Shown here piece after piece: positions 42,606 through 50,970 of a DNA stretch of 64,000 nt. A model generated the notes under the pieces. It did no database searches and was not told where the DNA came from. It was given only the letters and a program-made list of their open reading frames with translations. A program made the position numbers and the translations under genes. How positions within the stretch are numbered: the stretch's first letter is position 1; the number at the start of each line of letters is the position of its first letter. Source of the stretch: a bacterium (lineage in GTDB: Bacteria > Bacteroidota > Bacteroidia > B-17B0 > Aurantibacillaceae); assembly GCA_029945625.1 (NCBI GenBank), contig JAQSCW010000055.1:248001-312000 (forward strand). The letters are read 5' to 3'.

Positions 42606-44477
42606 TTAAACCAACACCAGGGGCACTTTTATGGAGTGCCTTACGTTCTCGATGGTTGAACCAAGCAAAATATCTTTGATGGTTTGATGGCCATGAGTGC
42701 CCATTACTACTGTTTCACATCGGTTCTTTTCGATGAGTTCGGGAATGGCATATTTTGGATTTCCAAAGCCCAGTTGGATCTCGGTATTGATGTTTTGACT
42801 TTGCAATTGTTCCTGATACTGTTTCAATTTCTGAAAATCTTCTTCACGTTCTAGGTCAAACGCATTTTCCCCATAAACAACTGCATTTGTACTTTCGAGC
42901 ACGTGTATGAGGATGAGTGTAGAGTTTTTATTACCCAATTGAATGGCTTTGTTGATGGCTTTATTATCGCTGGTACCAAAATCAACCGTCACTGCAATTC
43001 TAGCTAAATCTGATTTAAAATCGAGGATCAATGGCTGATAGTTCTCATGAAAACCTGCCGCTCCATGCGAACGATCTTTCGTAACAAACGGAATAATGAG
43101 AATATAAAATAGCATCAACAAACAAAAAACGCAAATGGGAACCAATGTAAAACTAACCAGAATGGGATTCTCGCTGTGCATGATCATATCAGAAATCTCA
43201 TTGTACACCAATGTAACATTTAGTGCAATAATCAAAACGGCGGCTACCCACGACAAAATCTTTTGCCAGGAAGGAATCACAAATTCCCCCATCTTTTTTC
43301 GGTCACTCACAAAGTGAATAAGAGGGATAATGGCAAAACCCAATTGCAGACTTAAGATGACTTGACTAAAAATAAGAAGTTGTCCGGTGGCGCCGTCTCC
43401 CATAATAAAAATGGTGATAAAGGCCGGAACAATGGCGATTAAGCGCGTGAGTAATCTTCTGATCCAGGGTTGCAGACGGAGGTTTAAATAGCCTTCCATT
43501 ACCACCTGGCCCGCCAGCGTGCCGGTGATGGTGGAGCTTTGACCTGCCGCGATAAGGGCCACTGCAAACAGAACTGGGGCGAGTGTACTTCCCAACATGG
43601 GAGCAAGTAATTGATGGGCATCCTGAAGGTCTACCACATCGTGTTTACCCTGTTTAAAAAAAGTGGTGGCCGCTAAAACTAAAATGGCACCATTTACAAA
43701 CAAGGCCAAATTGAGAGCAATGGCACTATCGGCTGTATTAAAACGAATTGCTTTTTTTATTCCTTTCGGGGTGCGGTCAAACGAGCGCGTTTGAACCAAT
43801 GAACTGTGCAGGTACAAATTATGTGGCATTACGGTGGCCCCAATAATTCCAATGGCAATATAAAGTGCATCTTCATTTTCAATAAAGGGAATAAATCCCC
43901 CTGCAATATCCGTGATGGCGGGTTTTGCAATAAGTAGTTCGATAAAAAAGGAAGCGCCGATCAACAACACCAAACTAATAATAAAGGCTTCTAATTTTCG
44001 GATGCCTTTGTTAAGAAGAAATAGGAGGATAAAACTATCGAAGACGGTAATGGAGACCCCCATCAAAATACTAACACCCGGAAATAACAGATGTAAGCCA
44101 ATAGCCATACCAATCACTTCTGCCAGGTCGCAGGCAGCAATGGCAATTTCGGCAAGCAGATAGAGAAAGTAATTCACAAAGCGCGGATAATTTTCGCGGG
44201 AAGCCTGAGCTAAATCTTTACCGGTAACAACGCCCAGTTTTACACAGTGACTTTGCAGAAGCAAAGCAATGAGGTTACTCATCACCAACACCCATAATAA
44301 ACTGTATCCGAATTTACTGCCCCCTGCAATGTCGGTAGCCCAGTTACCCGGGTCCATATACCCCACACTGATCATGTAAGCCGGACCAAAAAATGCCAGG
44401 AGTCTTCGGAAACGGCTTCCCGAATTGGTGCTTACGCTTGCGTTTACTTCTCCCAGAGATTTTGTACTCTTTTTCAT
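42606..44477 (-). CDS. mntH: Nramp-family divalent metal transporter fused to a UspA domain
   Basis: 623 residues, about 200 longer than a plain MntH. The transporter part (about 25-465) has DPGN in the first helix (42-45), the metal-site MPHNLYLHS in helix 6 and eleven or so membrane segments. After about 480 a cytosolic universal stress protein domain follows: IAVTVDFGTSDNKAI and, at the end, GTHGHQTIKDILLGSTIENV, which is the ATP-binding G-x2-G-x9-G-S/T motif. It imports Mn or Fe with protons; the Usp domain may sense ATP or stress and modulate transport. The gene overlaps the regulator in front of it by four bases. Confidence 0.9.
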   Translation of the reverse strand: MKKSTKSLGEVNASVSTNSGSRFRRLLAFFGPAYMISVGYMDPGNWATDIAGGSKFGYSLLWVLVMSNLIALLLQSHCVKLGVVTGKDLAQASRENYPRFVNYFLYLLAEIAIAACDLAEVIGMAIGLHLLFPGVSILMGVSITVFDSFILLFLLNKGIRKLEAFIISLVLLIGASFFIELLIAKPAITDIAGGFIPFIENEDALYIAIGIIGATVMPHNLYLHSSLVQTRSFDRTPKGIKKAIRFNTADSAIALNLALFVNGAILVLAATTFFKQGKHDVVDLQDAHQLLAPMLGSTLAPVLFAVALIAAGQSSTITGTLAGQVVMEGYLNLRLQPWIRRLLTRLIAIVPAFITIFIMGDGATGQLLIFSQVILSLQLGFAIIPLIHFVSDRKKMGEFVIPSWQKILSWVAAVLIIALNVTLVYNEISDMIMHSENPILVSFTLVPICVFCLLMLFYILIIPFVTKDRSHGAAGFHENYQPLILDFKSDLARIAVTVDFGTSDNKAINKAIQLGNKNSTLILIHVLESTNAVVYGENAFDLEREEDFQKLKQYQEQLQSQNINTEIQLGFGNPKYAIPELIEKNRCETVVMGTHGHQTIKDILLGSTIENVRHSIKVPLVLV

Positions 44478-45142
44478 TTTTTTATATCAACTAAGAGTTT
44501 GCTGCTTACTGCTTCACTAAAGAACTGATGTTCGTTTCGGTTTATTTTCACCATCAGCGAGTGATCAAATGCATTTATATCCAGCACTTTAATGGTATCA
44601 CCTATTTTTAGACCCAGTGAGGTAAGATGTTGCAAAAACAATTTTGAATGTTCTGCAACACCCAAAAAGGTATAAGTTCCTATTCGTGCAAAATGACTAA
44701 GGGGTTTTGCATGGGGCAAAAACAAGTGGCCTTTTGCGTCGGGTATTGGATCGCCGTGCGGGTCGAATCGGGGCTTACCAAGAAAGGCATCGAGTCGTAG
44801 AACAAGTTCGTCACTTTTAATGTGTTCAAGTTCTTCGGCAATATCATGCACCTCGTCCCATTTAAAATGTAACTTTTCCATCAAAAAAACTTCCCATAAG
44901 CGGTGTTTGCGCACGATGCCGATGGCCAGCTTTTCGCCTGCACTGCTTAGGGACACACTTTTGTATTTTTGGTAATGGATCAGTTTTTTTTCAGCCAAAC
45001 GTTTTAACATGTCGGTCACCGAACCGGCTTTATTGTTTAATTGTTCTGAAAGTTCATTCGTGCTTGCCCCTTCACCTTTGTTGGAGGCATTGATCGAAAA
45101 AATAGCTTTGATATAGTTTTCCTCGGTGAGTGAAATATCCAC
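44474..45142 (-). CDS. DtxR/MntR-family metal-dependent repressor
   Basis: 222 residues from a GTG at 45142. A longer frame with a TTG at 45157 would place the start upstream of or within the -7 element, so I reject it. An N-terminal winged helix (TEENYIKAIFSI, TNELSEQLNNKAGSVTDMLKRLAEKKLIHYQKYKSVSL) is followed by the metal-binding/dimerisation helices (RKHRLWEVFL, WDEVHDIAEELEHI) and a C-terminal SH3/FeoA-like domain (about 150-222). It binds Mn or Fe and represses the transporter that it overlaps. An IdeR-type operator lies 43 bp upstream. Confidence 0.9.
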   Translation of the reverse strand: MDISLTEENYIKAIFSINASNKGEGASTNELSEQLNNKAGSVTDMLKRLAEKKLIHYQKYKSVSLSSAGEKLAIGIVRKHRLWEVFLMEKLHFKWDEVHDIAEELEHIKSDELVLRLDAFLGKPRFDPHGDPIPDAKGHLFLPHAKPLSHFARIGTYTFLGVAEHSKLFLQHLTSLGLKIGDTIKVLDINAFDHSLMVKINRNEHQFFSEAVSSKLLVDIKK

Positions 45143-45146
45143 GATG

Positions 45147-45154
45147 CAAATATA
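45147..45154 (-). promoter_or_regulatory. -7 promoter element of the metal-transport operon
   Basis: On the minus strand TATATTTG matches TAnnTTTG. The transcript would begin near 45141, so the message may be leaderless or almost leaderless for the GTG at 45142. There is no clear TTG at -33. Confidence 0.45.
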
Positions 45155-45184
45155 CAAAAATGTTTTATAACCATAAAAAATAAG

Positions 45185-45198
45185 TTAGGTTAGCCTAA
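45185..45198. promoter_or_regulatory. DtxR/IdeR-like operator
   Basis: TTAGGTTAGCCTAA is an inverted repeat (TTAGG/CCTAA) and equals the first fourteen positions of the DtxR/IdeR consensus box. It lies 30 bp upstream of the -7 element of the regulator-transporter operon, so binding by the metal-loaded regulator should repress its own operon. Confidence 0.7.
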
Positions 45199-45426
45199 AA
45201 AACTGTAAGCACTATAAATACATGAAAATCAAATGTTTAGAAAGAGTCTAGCGACATTTGTGTGTTAGTGGCTTGATTGCCGGCGTCACCATACCGCATT
45301 TTAGGTTTGTCCGCATGAGTTGTCTGAATCGCTTTTTGTTTTTCCGACTTTCTTCTGAATCAATACAAAAAACAGTAAGTCTCGTGGGCACGAATGACTA
45401 CTTTGGAAAGGGCGATACAGGACGTA

Positions 45427-46794
45427 CTACCTAAAAAACTCTACCACCGTTTCATTATCCGAACGGATGCTGAATTGTTTTTCTATGGTGTAAATACTTC
45501 CGCGAAGTGCTTTGGCACGCCAGGTGGCCACATAATTACCGGGCTGAAGATTAAAACTTTGTTGCGTTTGGGTACTTAAATTACAGACCCATTCGAGTTT
45601 GCCCTTGCGGTTGAGGAGTAGGGCTCCGTCACCGGCTTCCAGACACCTTATTTTAAGAATGCCGGCATTGGGAATATCGATGCTTTTAATTTTTGATTGT
45701 TCGATAGCGATTTGTTCGATGTAGATGCGGGGTAGGGTAAGTATTTCAAGATCGTAATTTCCGGTGATGTATTTTTCAGTCGAATTCAGAGGTTGAACAT
45801 TGAGGGTGTTCAGGTCGTTGCTTTTGCGCACCACACATTTCACTTTTTCATTGGCGTTATAAGCCCCTTCGCTTCGAGTAAGGTTTAAGGAGCCCTGCGG
45901 TGCGTCTATCGCAATAATGGTATGTTTTCCGGCTGCCAGTTTTACTTCTTTGCTTTCGGTGGGTGGTATGGTATGTGCTATTACTTTATAGAGGGGATAA
46001 TCGTCGAGTAGGAGGGTGTCGGGGTTGTTCAAATAGTTTAGGGTATGGATGTAATTATATTTGTATTCCTTTTTGTTTACATCGTAAAATGTGGTATTCA
46101 CGTTGGTTTCAATGGGCAAGGAGGCATTATTCAGCAAATTGACTTGAGCCGTGGATTTTAATAATTTTTGTTGTTGAATGATGTTTGAAATGGTGGAGAA
46201 AACTGATTGGTCGTCGTAATCGTAAAATGTGCCGACACATTCAAATGTTTTTATTTGTTCGGGGCTCAAACCGATGCCAATGATAAAAGGTTTAAAAACG
46301 ATGCCTTTCTCGAGTAGTTTTTGCCTGGCCTTACAGGGATCGCCGCCACATTCTTCAATGCCATCGGTGATGAGGATCACGATATTGGTGGTTTTATTAT
46401 CCTTAAAATCTTTTGCGGCTTCGGTGAGTGAATGTTCAATGGGTGTAATGCCTGTGGGCTTGGCCTCCATCACTTTTTGTTTGATAATAGCCAAATTATT
46501 AGGAGCAAAGGATACTACCAACTTACTGTCTTTACAGTCGCCCGGCGGATATTTCACCGTATGGCCATACATTCGCAACGCGAACATATAGGTTTTGTCT
46601 TTCCCTAAACTATCAATGAATTTAAAGAAGAGATTTTTCGCACCATCCATGCGGGTGGTGTTTTCATACTTTGAGATCATGCTTTTGCTGGCATCAAACA
46701 CAAATAGAATGCGTGTTTGTTTTGGGGCACTTTTTTTTTGGGAAAAGACACTGAGACCAACCAGAACTAATAGACTTACAAACACCCCGCGCAT
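45427..46794 (-). CDS. Exported von Willebrand factor A domain protein
   Basis: 455 residues with a signal peptide (MRGVFVSLLVLVGLSVFSQ). The vWA domain (about 28-215) has the MIDAS motif DASKS (34-38), with TGITPIEHS (the Thr of MIDAS) and VILITDGIEECGG (the Asp) further on. The C-terminal half has beta-rich repeats of PEGA-like character. The calcium- or magnesium-dependent vWA fold suggests a protein-binding role at the cell surface. The 284-bp gap towards the metal regulator (45143-45426) holds only the operator and promoter described above. Confidence 0.83.
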   Translation of the reverse strand: MRGVFVSLLVLVGLSVFSQKKSAPKQTRILFVFDASKSMISKYENTTRMDGAKNLFFKFIDSLGKDKTYMFALRMYGHTVKYPPGDCKDSKLVVSFAPNNLAIIKQKVMEAKPTGITPIEHSLTEAAKDFKDNKTTNIVILITDGIEECGGDPCKARQKLLEKGIVFKPFIIGIGLSPEQIKTFECVGTFYDYDDQSVFSTISNIIQQQKLLKSTAQVNLLNNASLPIETNVNTTFYDVNKKEYKYNYIHTLNYLNNPDTLLLDDYPLYKVIAHTIPPTESKEVKLAAGKHTIIAIDAPQGSLNLTRSEGAYNANEKVKCVVRKSNDLNTLNVQPLNSTEKYITGNYDLEILTLPRIYIEQIAIEQSKIKSIDIPNAGILKIRCLEAGDGALLLNRKGKLEWVCNLSTQTQQSFNLQPGNYVATWRAKALRGSIYTIEKQFSIRSDNETVVEFFR

Positions 46795-46888
46795 GAAGCT
46801 AAATTACGGCTTGTAATTCAAAGTGACGAGAGAGGTTGGGAATAGTTTTTAACGAGGGGTGTATAAAAAAAAGAGGTCAAGCGAAAAA

Positions 46889-48946
46889 TCATCTTATAAG
46901 TACCACCGAACCTGTAACTTGTTGGTATTCTCCTCTTGAATTTTTATAGGAGATGAGATAGACGTAGGCATCCGAAATACAGTTAACACCGTCCCATGCT
47001 TCCTCATCACCGAATGTTTCAAATACTTTTTGGCCCCAACGGTTGAACACTTTTACATTGTAATCCTTTTTATCGATAAAATGCGTCACCGGTTTCCAAG
47101 TACTGTTTTTTCCATCGGGGGCAAAGGCATTGGGAACAAAGATCCTTCCCTCAATATACACGGCTGCGAGGTTAGATTTGCTGAGTTCTTTTAAACCATA
47201 GGTATTTCCGCTTCCTTCATGGGCTTCCACCACATAGTCAATTCTCGCCCCAAGTGAGGCGGCCTCTTCAATATCGTCGGTAAAAACGGTGGTTGCCGAA
47301 TCGGTGGTAGCTATGAGTTCTACTTCGTTTACGTCCTGTACTACCCTATACACCTTATAATTAGCTACCCTTCCCGAAAACCCCAGATAGTCCGTCCAAT
47401 TTAAGTGTTGTAAAAACAAATTTTCTTTGTCCTGAACCACGCGCAGTAAAATCGTTCTGGCGGTATTACTTTGTAATCTGAGGTTTCCGCAGCTGTCTTT
47501 TACAAGCACTCTGTAATAATAATTTTGTTTTTCGGTTTCTATGGGTTCGTCATCAACGGTGTATACCGAGAGACCGGAAAAGGTGATTTTTTTGAGACTG
47601 GCAAATGTAAGTCCGTCTTTTGATCTTTGCAGATCCATCTCATTAAAAGGCTTGGTTGGATCGATATAGATTTGAATTTGGGCGCTCACTTTTTTATTAA
47701 TGGTAGCTGTGCGGATGTACACAAAGTTTGGTGCCGGTACTTGTCCCGAGTAAAAATAAACGCGGTTAGAAGAGGCCGTCATGGTTTGCCGTTTATTGAT
47801 TACCCGCACAAAATAACAGAGTGGTTTTCCCGGATTTACATTTCTGTGGATGAACAATGTATCGGTGGTGACAGCAACTCTTTTAAAAGTCTGGCCGCTG
47901 TCGTTTGAAAAATAAATTCGGTACTCAAGTACTTCTGCGGTGGGAAATCCGTTTATGGTTTTCCATCTGTAATTGTTCCATCGAATGGCGGTTTGAAAAG
48001 CGCAATAATCATAATAGGTTTTTGCGTGCATGGTAAATGAGGAATAGTCCACCAGACTTCCGCGCGAACAACTATCGATGGCCTTCACGAAAACCCCAAC
48101 ACTTCGTCGGTTAGCCGTATCACCGCTTAAAATATACGAGGTGGTGGTTCTTCCATTCAGCAGTGCAATGGGAACATTAATGGAGCCCTCCCGTTGCTGA
48201 ATTTCGTACTTTATAACATCTTCGTCTTTGGGAATTTTCCAGGCAAGTACTGTGTTTCCATTTGGCAATACACTAATGGAATCAACAACAGGTTCGTAAG
48301 GATCGTGCCGGTCGCTGTATGACCCCCCGTTAATATTTGACAAAGAACTGCAGCCGCTATTATCCGAAAGGGTGACTTTATAATTGATATTTGCTTTACA
48401 AACAGCGATCGTGTCATTGTAGATATCCAAAGGAGTAACGGATAAAACATTCCATGTGCCCAAAGGGTATTCGCGTGACAAGGTGAAGGTGGTGGCGCTG
48501 CTCGTTAACTTGGGCCGGTGTACATCGTTAAACGTTATTTTGAGGGCATCGGGCGTTGATGTATTGATGTTTAGAAAGATGGTTCTGAGCGTGTCGGATG
48601 GGTTTGAACTAAGACTACCATTGAGGCCGTATCGTGTTCTCATAAAATAATACCCGCTTTGGGTGGTGGACACGGTATTGGTGTGAACGAAGGAAAAGGT
48701 ATTGATGGGAGAAAGTGTATTTGTTAGTTGAGCAAAGGGACCGAGCGGCAGTGCCGAGAAGTAGATCTCATAGGCAAAGAAAGAACCGTTAGGGTCAGAA
48801 GGTGGAACCCATGTTAACTTTACATCGCCGGTTCCGTTGATCACTTCCAGGCAGCGCAATGCAGGCGCGTTTACCTGAGAAAACAACCGTGTGGAGCATA
48901 TTATAAGTATCAGGAGTGTATTTTTCAATGATTTTATATCGTGCAC
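46889..48946 (-). CDS. T9SS type B cargo protein with fibronectin III-like repeats
   Basis: 685 residues from a GTG at 48946; no ATG is available near the signal peptide (LLILIICSTRLFSQ). The body consists of fibronectin III-like repeats (for example LTWVPPSDPNGSFFAYEIYF and TVLAWKIPKDEDVIKYEIQ). The last 85 residues are the gliding-motility-associated C-terminal (type B) sorting domain: IFVPNAFAPDGKN, VKVFNRWGQKVFE, YVYLISYKN. The protein is therefore secreted by the type IX system and attached or released at the surface. The ligand is unknown. Confidence 0.88.
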   Translation of the reverse strand: MHDIKSLKNTLLILIICSTRLFSQVNAPALRCLEVINGTGDVKLTWVPPSDPNGSFFAYEIYFSALPLGPFAQLTNTLSPINTFSFVHTNTVSTTQSGYYFMRTRYGLNGSLSSNPSDTLRTIFLNINTSTPDALKITFNDVHRPKLTSSATTFTLSREYPLGTWNVLSVTPLDIYNDTIAVCKANINYKVTLSDNSGCSSLSNINGGSYSDRHDPYEPVVDSISVLPNGNTVLAWKIPKDEDVIKYEIQQREGSINVPIALLNGRTTTSYILSGDTANRRSVGVFVKAIDSCSRGSLVDYSSFTMHAKTYYDYCAFQTAIRWNNYRWKTINGFPTAEVLEYRIYFSNDSGQTFKRVAVTTDTLFIHRNVNPGKPLCYFVRVINKRQTMTASSNRVYFYSGQVPAPNFVYIRTATINKKVSAQIQIYIDPTKPFNEMDLQRSKDGLTFASLKKITFSGLSVYTVDDEPIETEKQNYYYRVLVKDSCGNLRLQSNTARTILLRVVQDKENLFLQHLNWTDYLGFSGRVANYKVYRVVQDVNEVELIATTDSATTVFTDDIEEAASLGARIDYVVEAHEGSGNTYGLKELSKSNLAAVYIEGRIFVPNAFAPDGKNSTWKPVTHFIDKKDYNVKVFNRWGQKVFETFGDEEAWDGVNCISDAYVYLISYKNSRGEYQQVTGSVVLIR

Positions 48947-49216
48947 TAATTATTTTGCTCGTGATCGTTTAGAATGCCCCATGATGCCTCTGCTTAGGGC
49001 CATGAACAAGCTTTCACCAATCTATTAACGAATAAAATTAGGTTTTATTTCAGCTACCTAAATTTAAAGTATGCTAAATTTTAAGACACCCTGTGTTACT
49101 AAAACCGTGGCTGAAAAGGGCATATCTGCCAATTATTTCTTACTTTTGACTAATACGAGTCCGAATCTTTGGCTTGGAGGCTTGTAACCGCTTGGTGAAC
49201 ACGACCTTGTATTCTT

Positions 49217-49618
49217 ATGAAACGATTTTTAATCATAATTTTAATCCTAATAGTGTCGGGCACGACCACTGCATATTATGCGCAAAGTGGCGGTACTAAA
49301 CGCGAAGGGGGGTCGAGAAGGCATGGTAAGTTGGGTTTGAAACGGGCTAAAAGCAAAGGACACGCCGATGAGTTTGCGCGGAGTAAGAAGAAAGGGATGT
49401 TTGCACGCTTGTTTCGAAAAGACCCACCTTCATGGGTGAACCGTACAACGGGTTCCAAAACCTCCAATTACAAGGCCAATCGCAGGTTGTTCCGACGTCA
49501 CCGCGAAATGGGCCATGTTGACAATCAGGTTGCCCAGGACAAACAAAATTCGAGGCGTGAAAAAAGGCGTGATCGCGGAAACAAAAGTTTTAGTTCGAAA
49601 AAATATAAATCGAAATAA
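49217..49618 (+). CDS. Small, strongly basic exported protein
   Basis: 133 residues. It has a clear signal peptide (MKRFLIIILILIVSGTTTAY), followed by an extremely Lys/Arg-rich mature part with almost no hydrophobic residues (for example KKGMFARLFRKDPPSW, then RRLFRRHREMGH and REKRRDRGNKSFSSKKY). It is probably disordered and may bind acidic polymers such as LPS, extracellular DNA or the sorting glycan. A -7 match TACTTTTG lies at 49141-49148. I do not recognise the family. The rest of the 270-bp gap in front (48947-49216) shows nothing clear. Confidence 0.7.
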   Translation: MKRFLIIILILIVSGTTTAYYAQSGGTKREGGSRRHGKLGLKRAKSKGHADEFARSKKKGMFARLFRKDPPSWVNRTTGSKTSNYKANRRLFRRHREMGHVDNQVAQDKQNSRREKRRDRGNKSFSSKKYKSK

Positions 49619-49633
49619 AGAGGCGGGATTTTA

Positions 49634-49641
49634 TAATTTTG
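49634..49641 (+). promoter_or_regulatory. -7 promoter element of purD
   Basis: TAATTTTG fits TAnnTTTG and lies 12 bp before the purD ATG at 49654, which argues for a very short leader and against the upstream TTG at 49639 as start. Confidence 0.45.
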
Positions 49642-49653
49642 TCTTTTCACATT

Positions 49654-50931
49654 ATGAACGTTTTAGTCTTAGGATCGGGTGGACGGGAACATGCTTTCGC
49701 ATGGAAGATTGCCCAAAGCAAACAACTTCAGAATTTATACATTGCTCCCGGAAACGCCGGAACTGCGCATTGTGGTACCAATGTGAATGTGGCAGTAAAT
49801 GATTTTGAAGGTATCAAAAATCTTGTTTGGGAAAAGGACATTGATCTCGTGCTGGTAGGCCCGGAGGATCCACTCGTAAATGGTCTGCACGACTTTTTTC
49901 TCAACGATGAAGTTCTAAAGGATATTCCTGTTATTGGGCCTAAAAAAGATGGGGCGCAATTAGAGGGCAGTAAAGATTTCAGCAAACAATTTATGATTAA
50001 ACATGGTGTGCCCACGGCACGTTATGCCACATTTACCAAAGATACACTTGGCGAAGGATTTTCATTTTTGGAAACACTTCCGCCACCATTTGTGTTAAAA
50101 GCAGACGGACTTGCTGCCGGAAAAGGGGTCTTGATTGTGCCGTCACTGGAAGAAGCAAAAGCGGAGTTAAAAAGTATGCTCATGGACTCCAAATTTGGAT
50201 CCGCAAGCAGTAAAGTGGTGATCGAAGAATTTCTGAAAGGAATAGAGTTATCGGTTTTTGTTTTAACCGATGGAAAATCGTACAAGATCCTGCCTGCGGC
50301 GAAAGATTATAAGCGAATTGGTGAAGGAGATACCGGCTTAAATACAGGGGGTATGGGAGCTGTTAGTCCCGTGCCATTTGCCAACGAGGCCTTTATGAAA
50401 AAAGTAGAGGAAAAAGTAGTGAAGCCTACTATTGAAGGGTTAAACGCCGAGGGAATAGATTACCGAGGTTTTATTTTTATTGGTTTAATGAATAGTGATG
50501 GGGAACCTTCGGTAATAGAATACAATTGCAGAATGGGAGACCCTGAAACGGAAGTGGTGATTCCCCGAATTAAATCTGACTTTTTAGATTTGTTACAGGG
50601 GGTGGCAACACAAACTTTGGAACAAAAAGAATTTGAGACCATACCTGAAACGGCCGCTACGGTGGTGTTGGTGAGCGGCGGCTATCCGGGCACTTTTGAA
50701 AAAGGAAAAAAAGTGCAGGGCTACCATCTCATCGACGAATCGATTGTCTTTCATTCGGGTACCCGTCAGGATGGCGAAGATGTATTAACGAACGGCGGGC
50801 GAGTATTTGCAGTGACATCATTTGGTACTACCATCGAAAAAGCGGTTAACAAAAGTTTTATAAGAGCTGAAAAGATCCATTACGAAGGAAAATACTATAG
50901 GAAAGATATAGGGAAGGATTTGTTAGGCTAA
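49654..50931 (+). CDS. purD: Phosphoribosylamine-glycine ligase
   Basis: 425 residues from the ATG at 49654. It begins MNVLVLGSGGREHAFAWKIA, the standard GARS N-terminus. The ATP-grasp domain shows KADGLAAGKGVLI and LNTGGMGAVSP, and the metal-binding end is EYNCRMGDPETE. It joins glycine to phosphoribosylamine in purine synthesis (second step). Length and motifs are complete, and the gene stands alone with its own promoter. Confidence 0.95.
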   Translation: MNVLVLGSGGREHAFAWKIAQSKQLQNLYIAPGNAGTAHCGTNVNVAVNDFEGIKNLVWEKDIDLVLVGPEDPLVNGLHDFFLNDEVLKDIPVIGPKKDGAQLEGSKDFSKQFMIKHGVPTARYATFTKDTLGEGFSFLETLPPPFVLKADGLAAGKGVLIVPSLEEAKAELKSMLMDSKFGSASSKVVIEEFLKGIELSVFVLTDGKSYKILPAAKDYKRIGEGDTGLNTGGMGAVSPVPFANEAFMKKVEEKVVKPTIEGLNAEGIDYRGFIFIGLMNSDGEPSVIEYNCRMGDPETEVVIPRIKSDFLDLLQGVATQTLEQKEFETIPETAATVVLVSGGYPGTFEKGKKVQGYHLIDESIVFHSGTRQDGEDVLTNGGRVFAVTSFGTTIEKAVNKSFIRAEKIHYEGKYYRKDIGKDLLG

Positions 50932-50935
50932 TAAT

Positions 50936-50955
50936 ATTGATTAATTTTAATCAAT
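50936..50955. repeat. AT-rich 20-bp palindrome behind purD
   Basis: ATTGATTAA, two bases, TTAATCAAT: a perfect inverted repeat in the 39-bp gap between purD and the next gene. Without G/C pairs or a T-run it is a poor terminator. It could be an operator for the T9SS cargo gene that starts 15 bp further on, or chance. Confidence 0.35.
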
Positions 50956-50970
50956 CTCAATTCGCAACCC

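Noticed and set aside
45358-45390. Hairpin TCGTG/CACGA behind the vWA gene as terminator
   Set aside because: The stem is only four to five base pairs with a very small loop, and the T-run on the minus strand lies too far from it.
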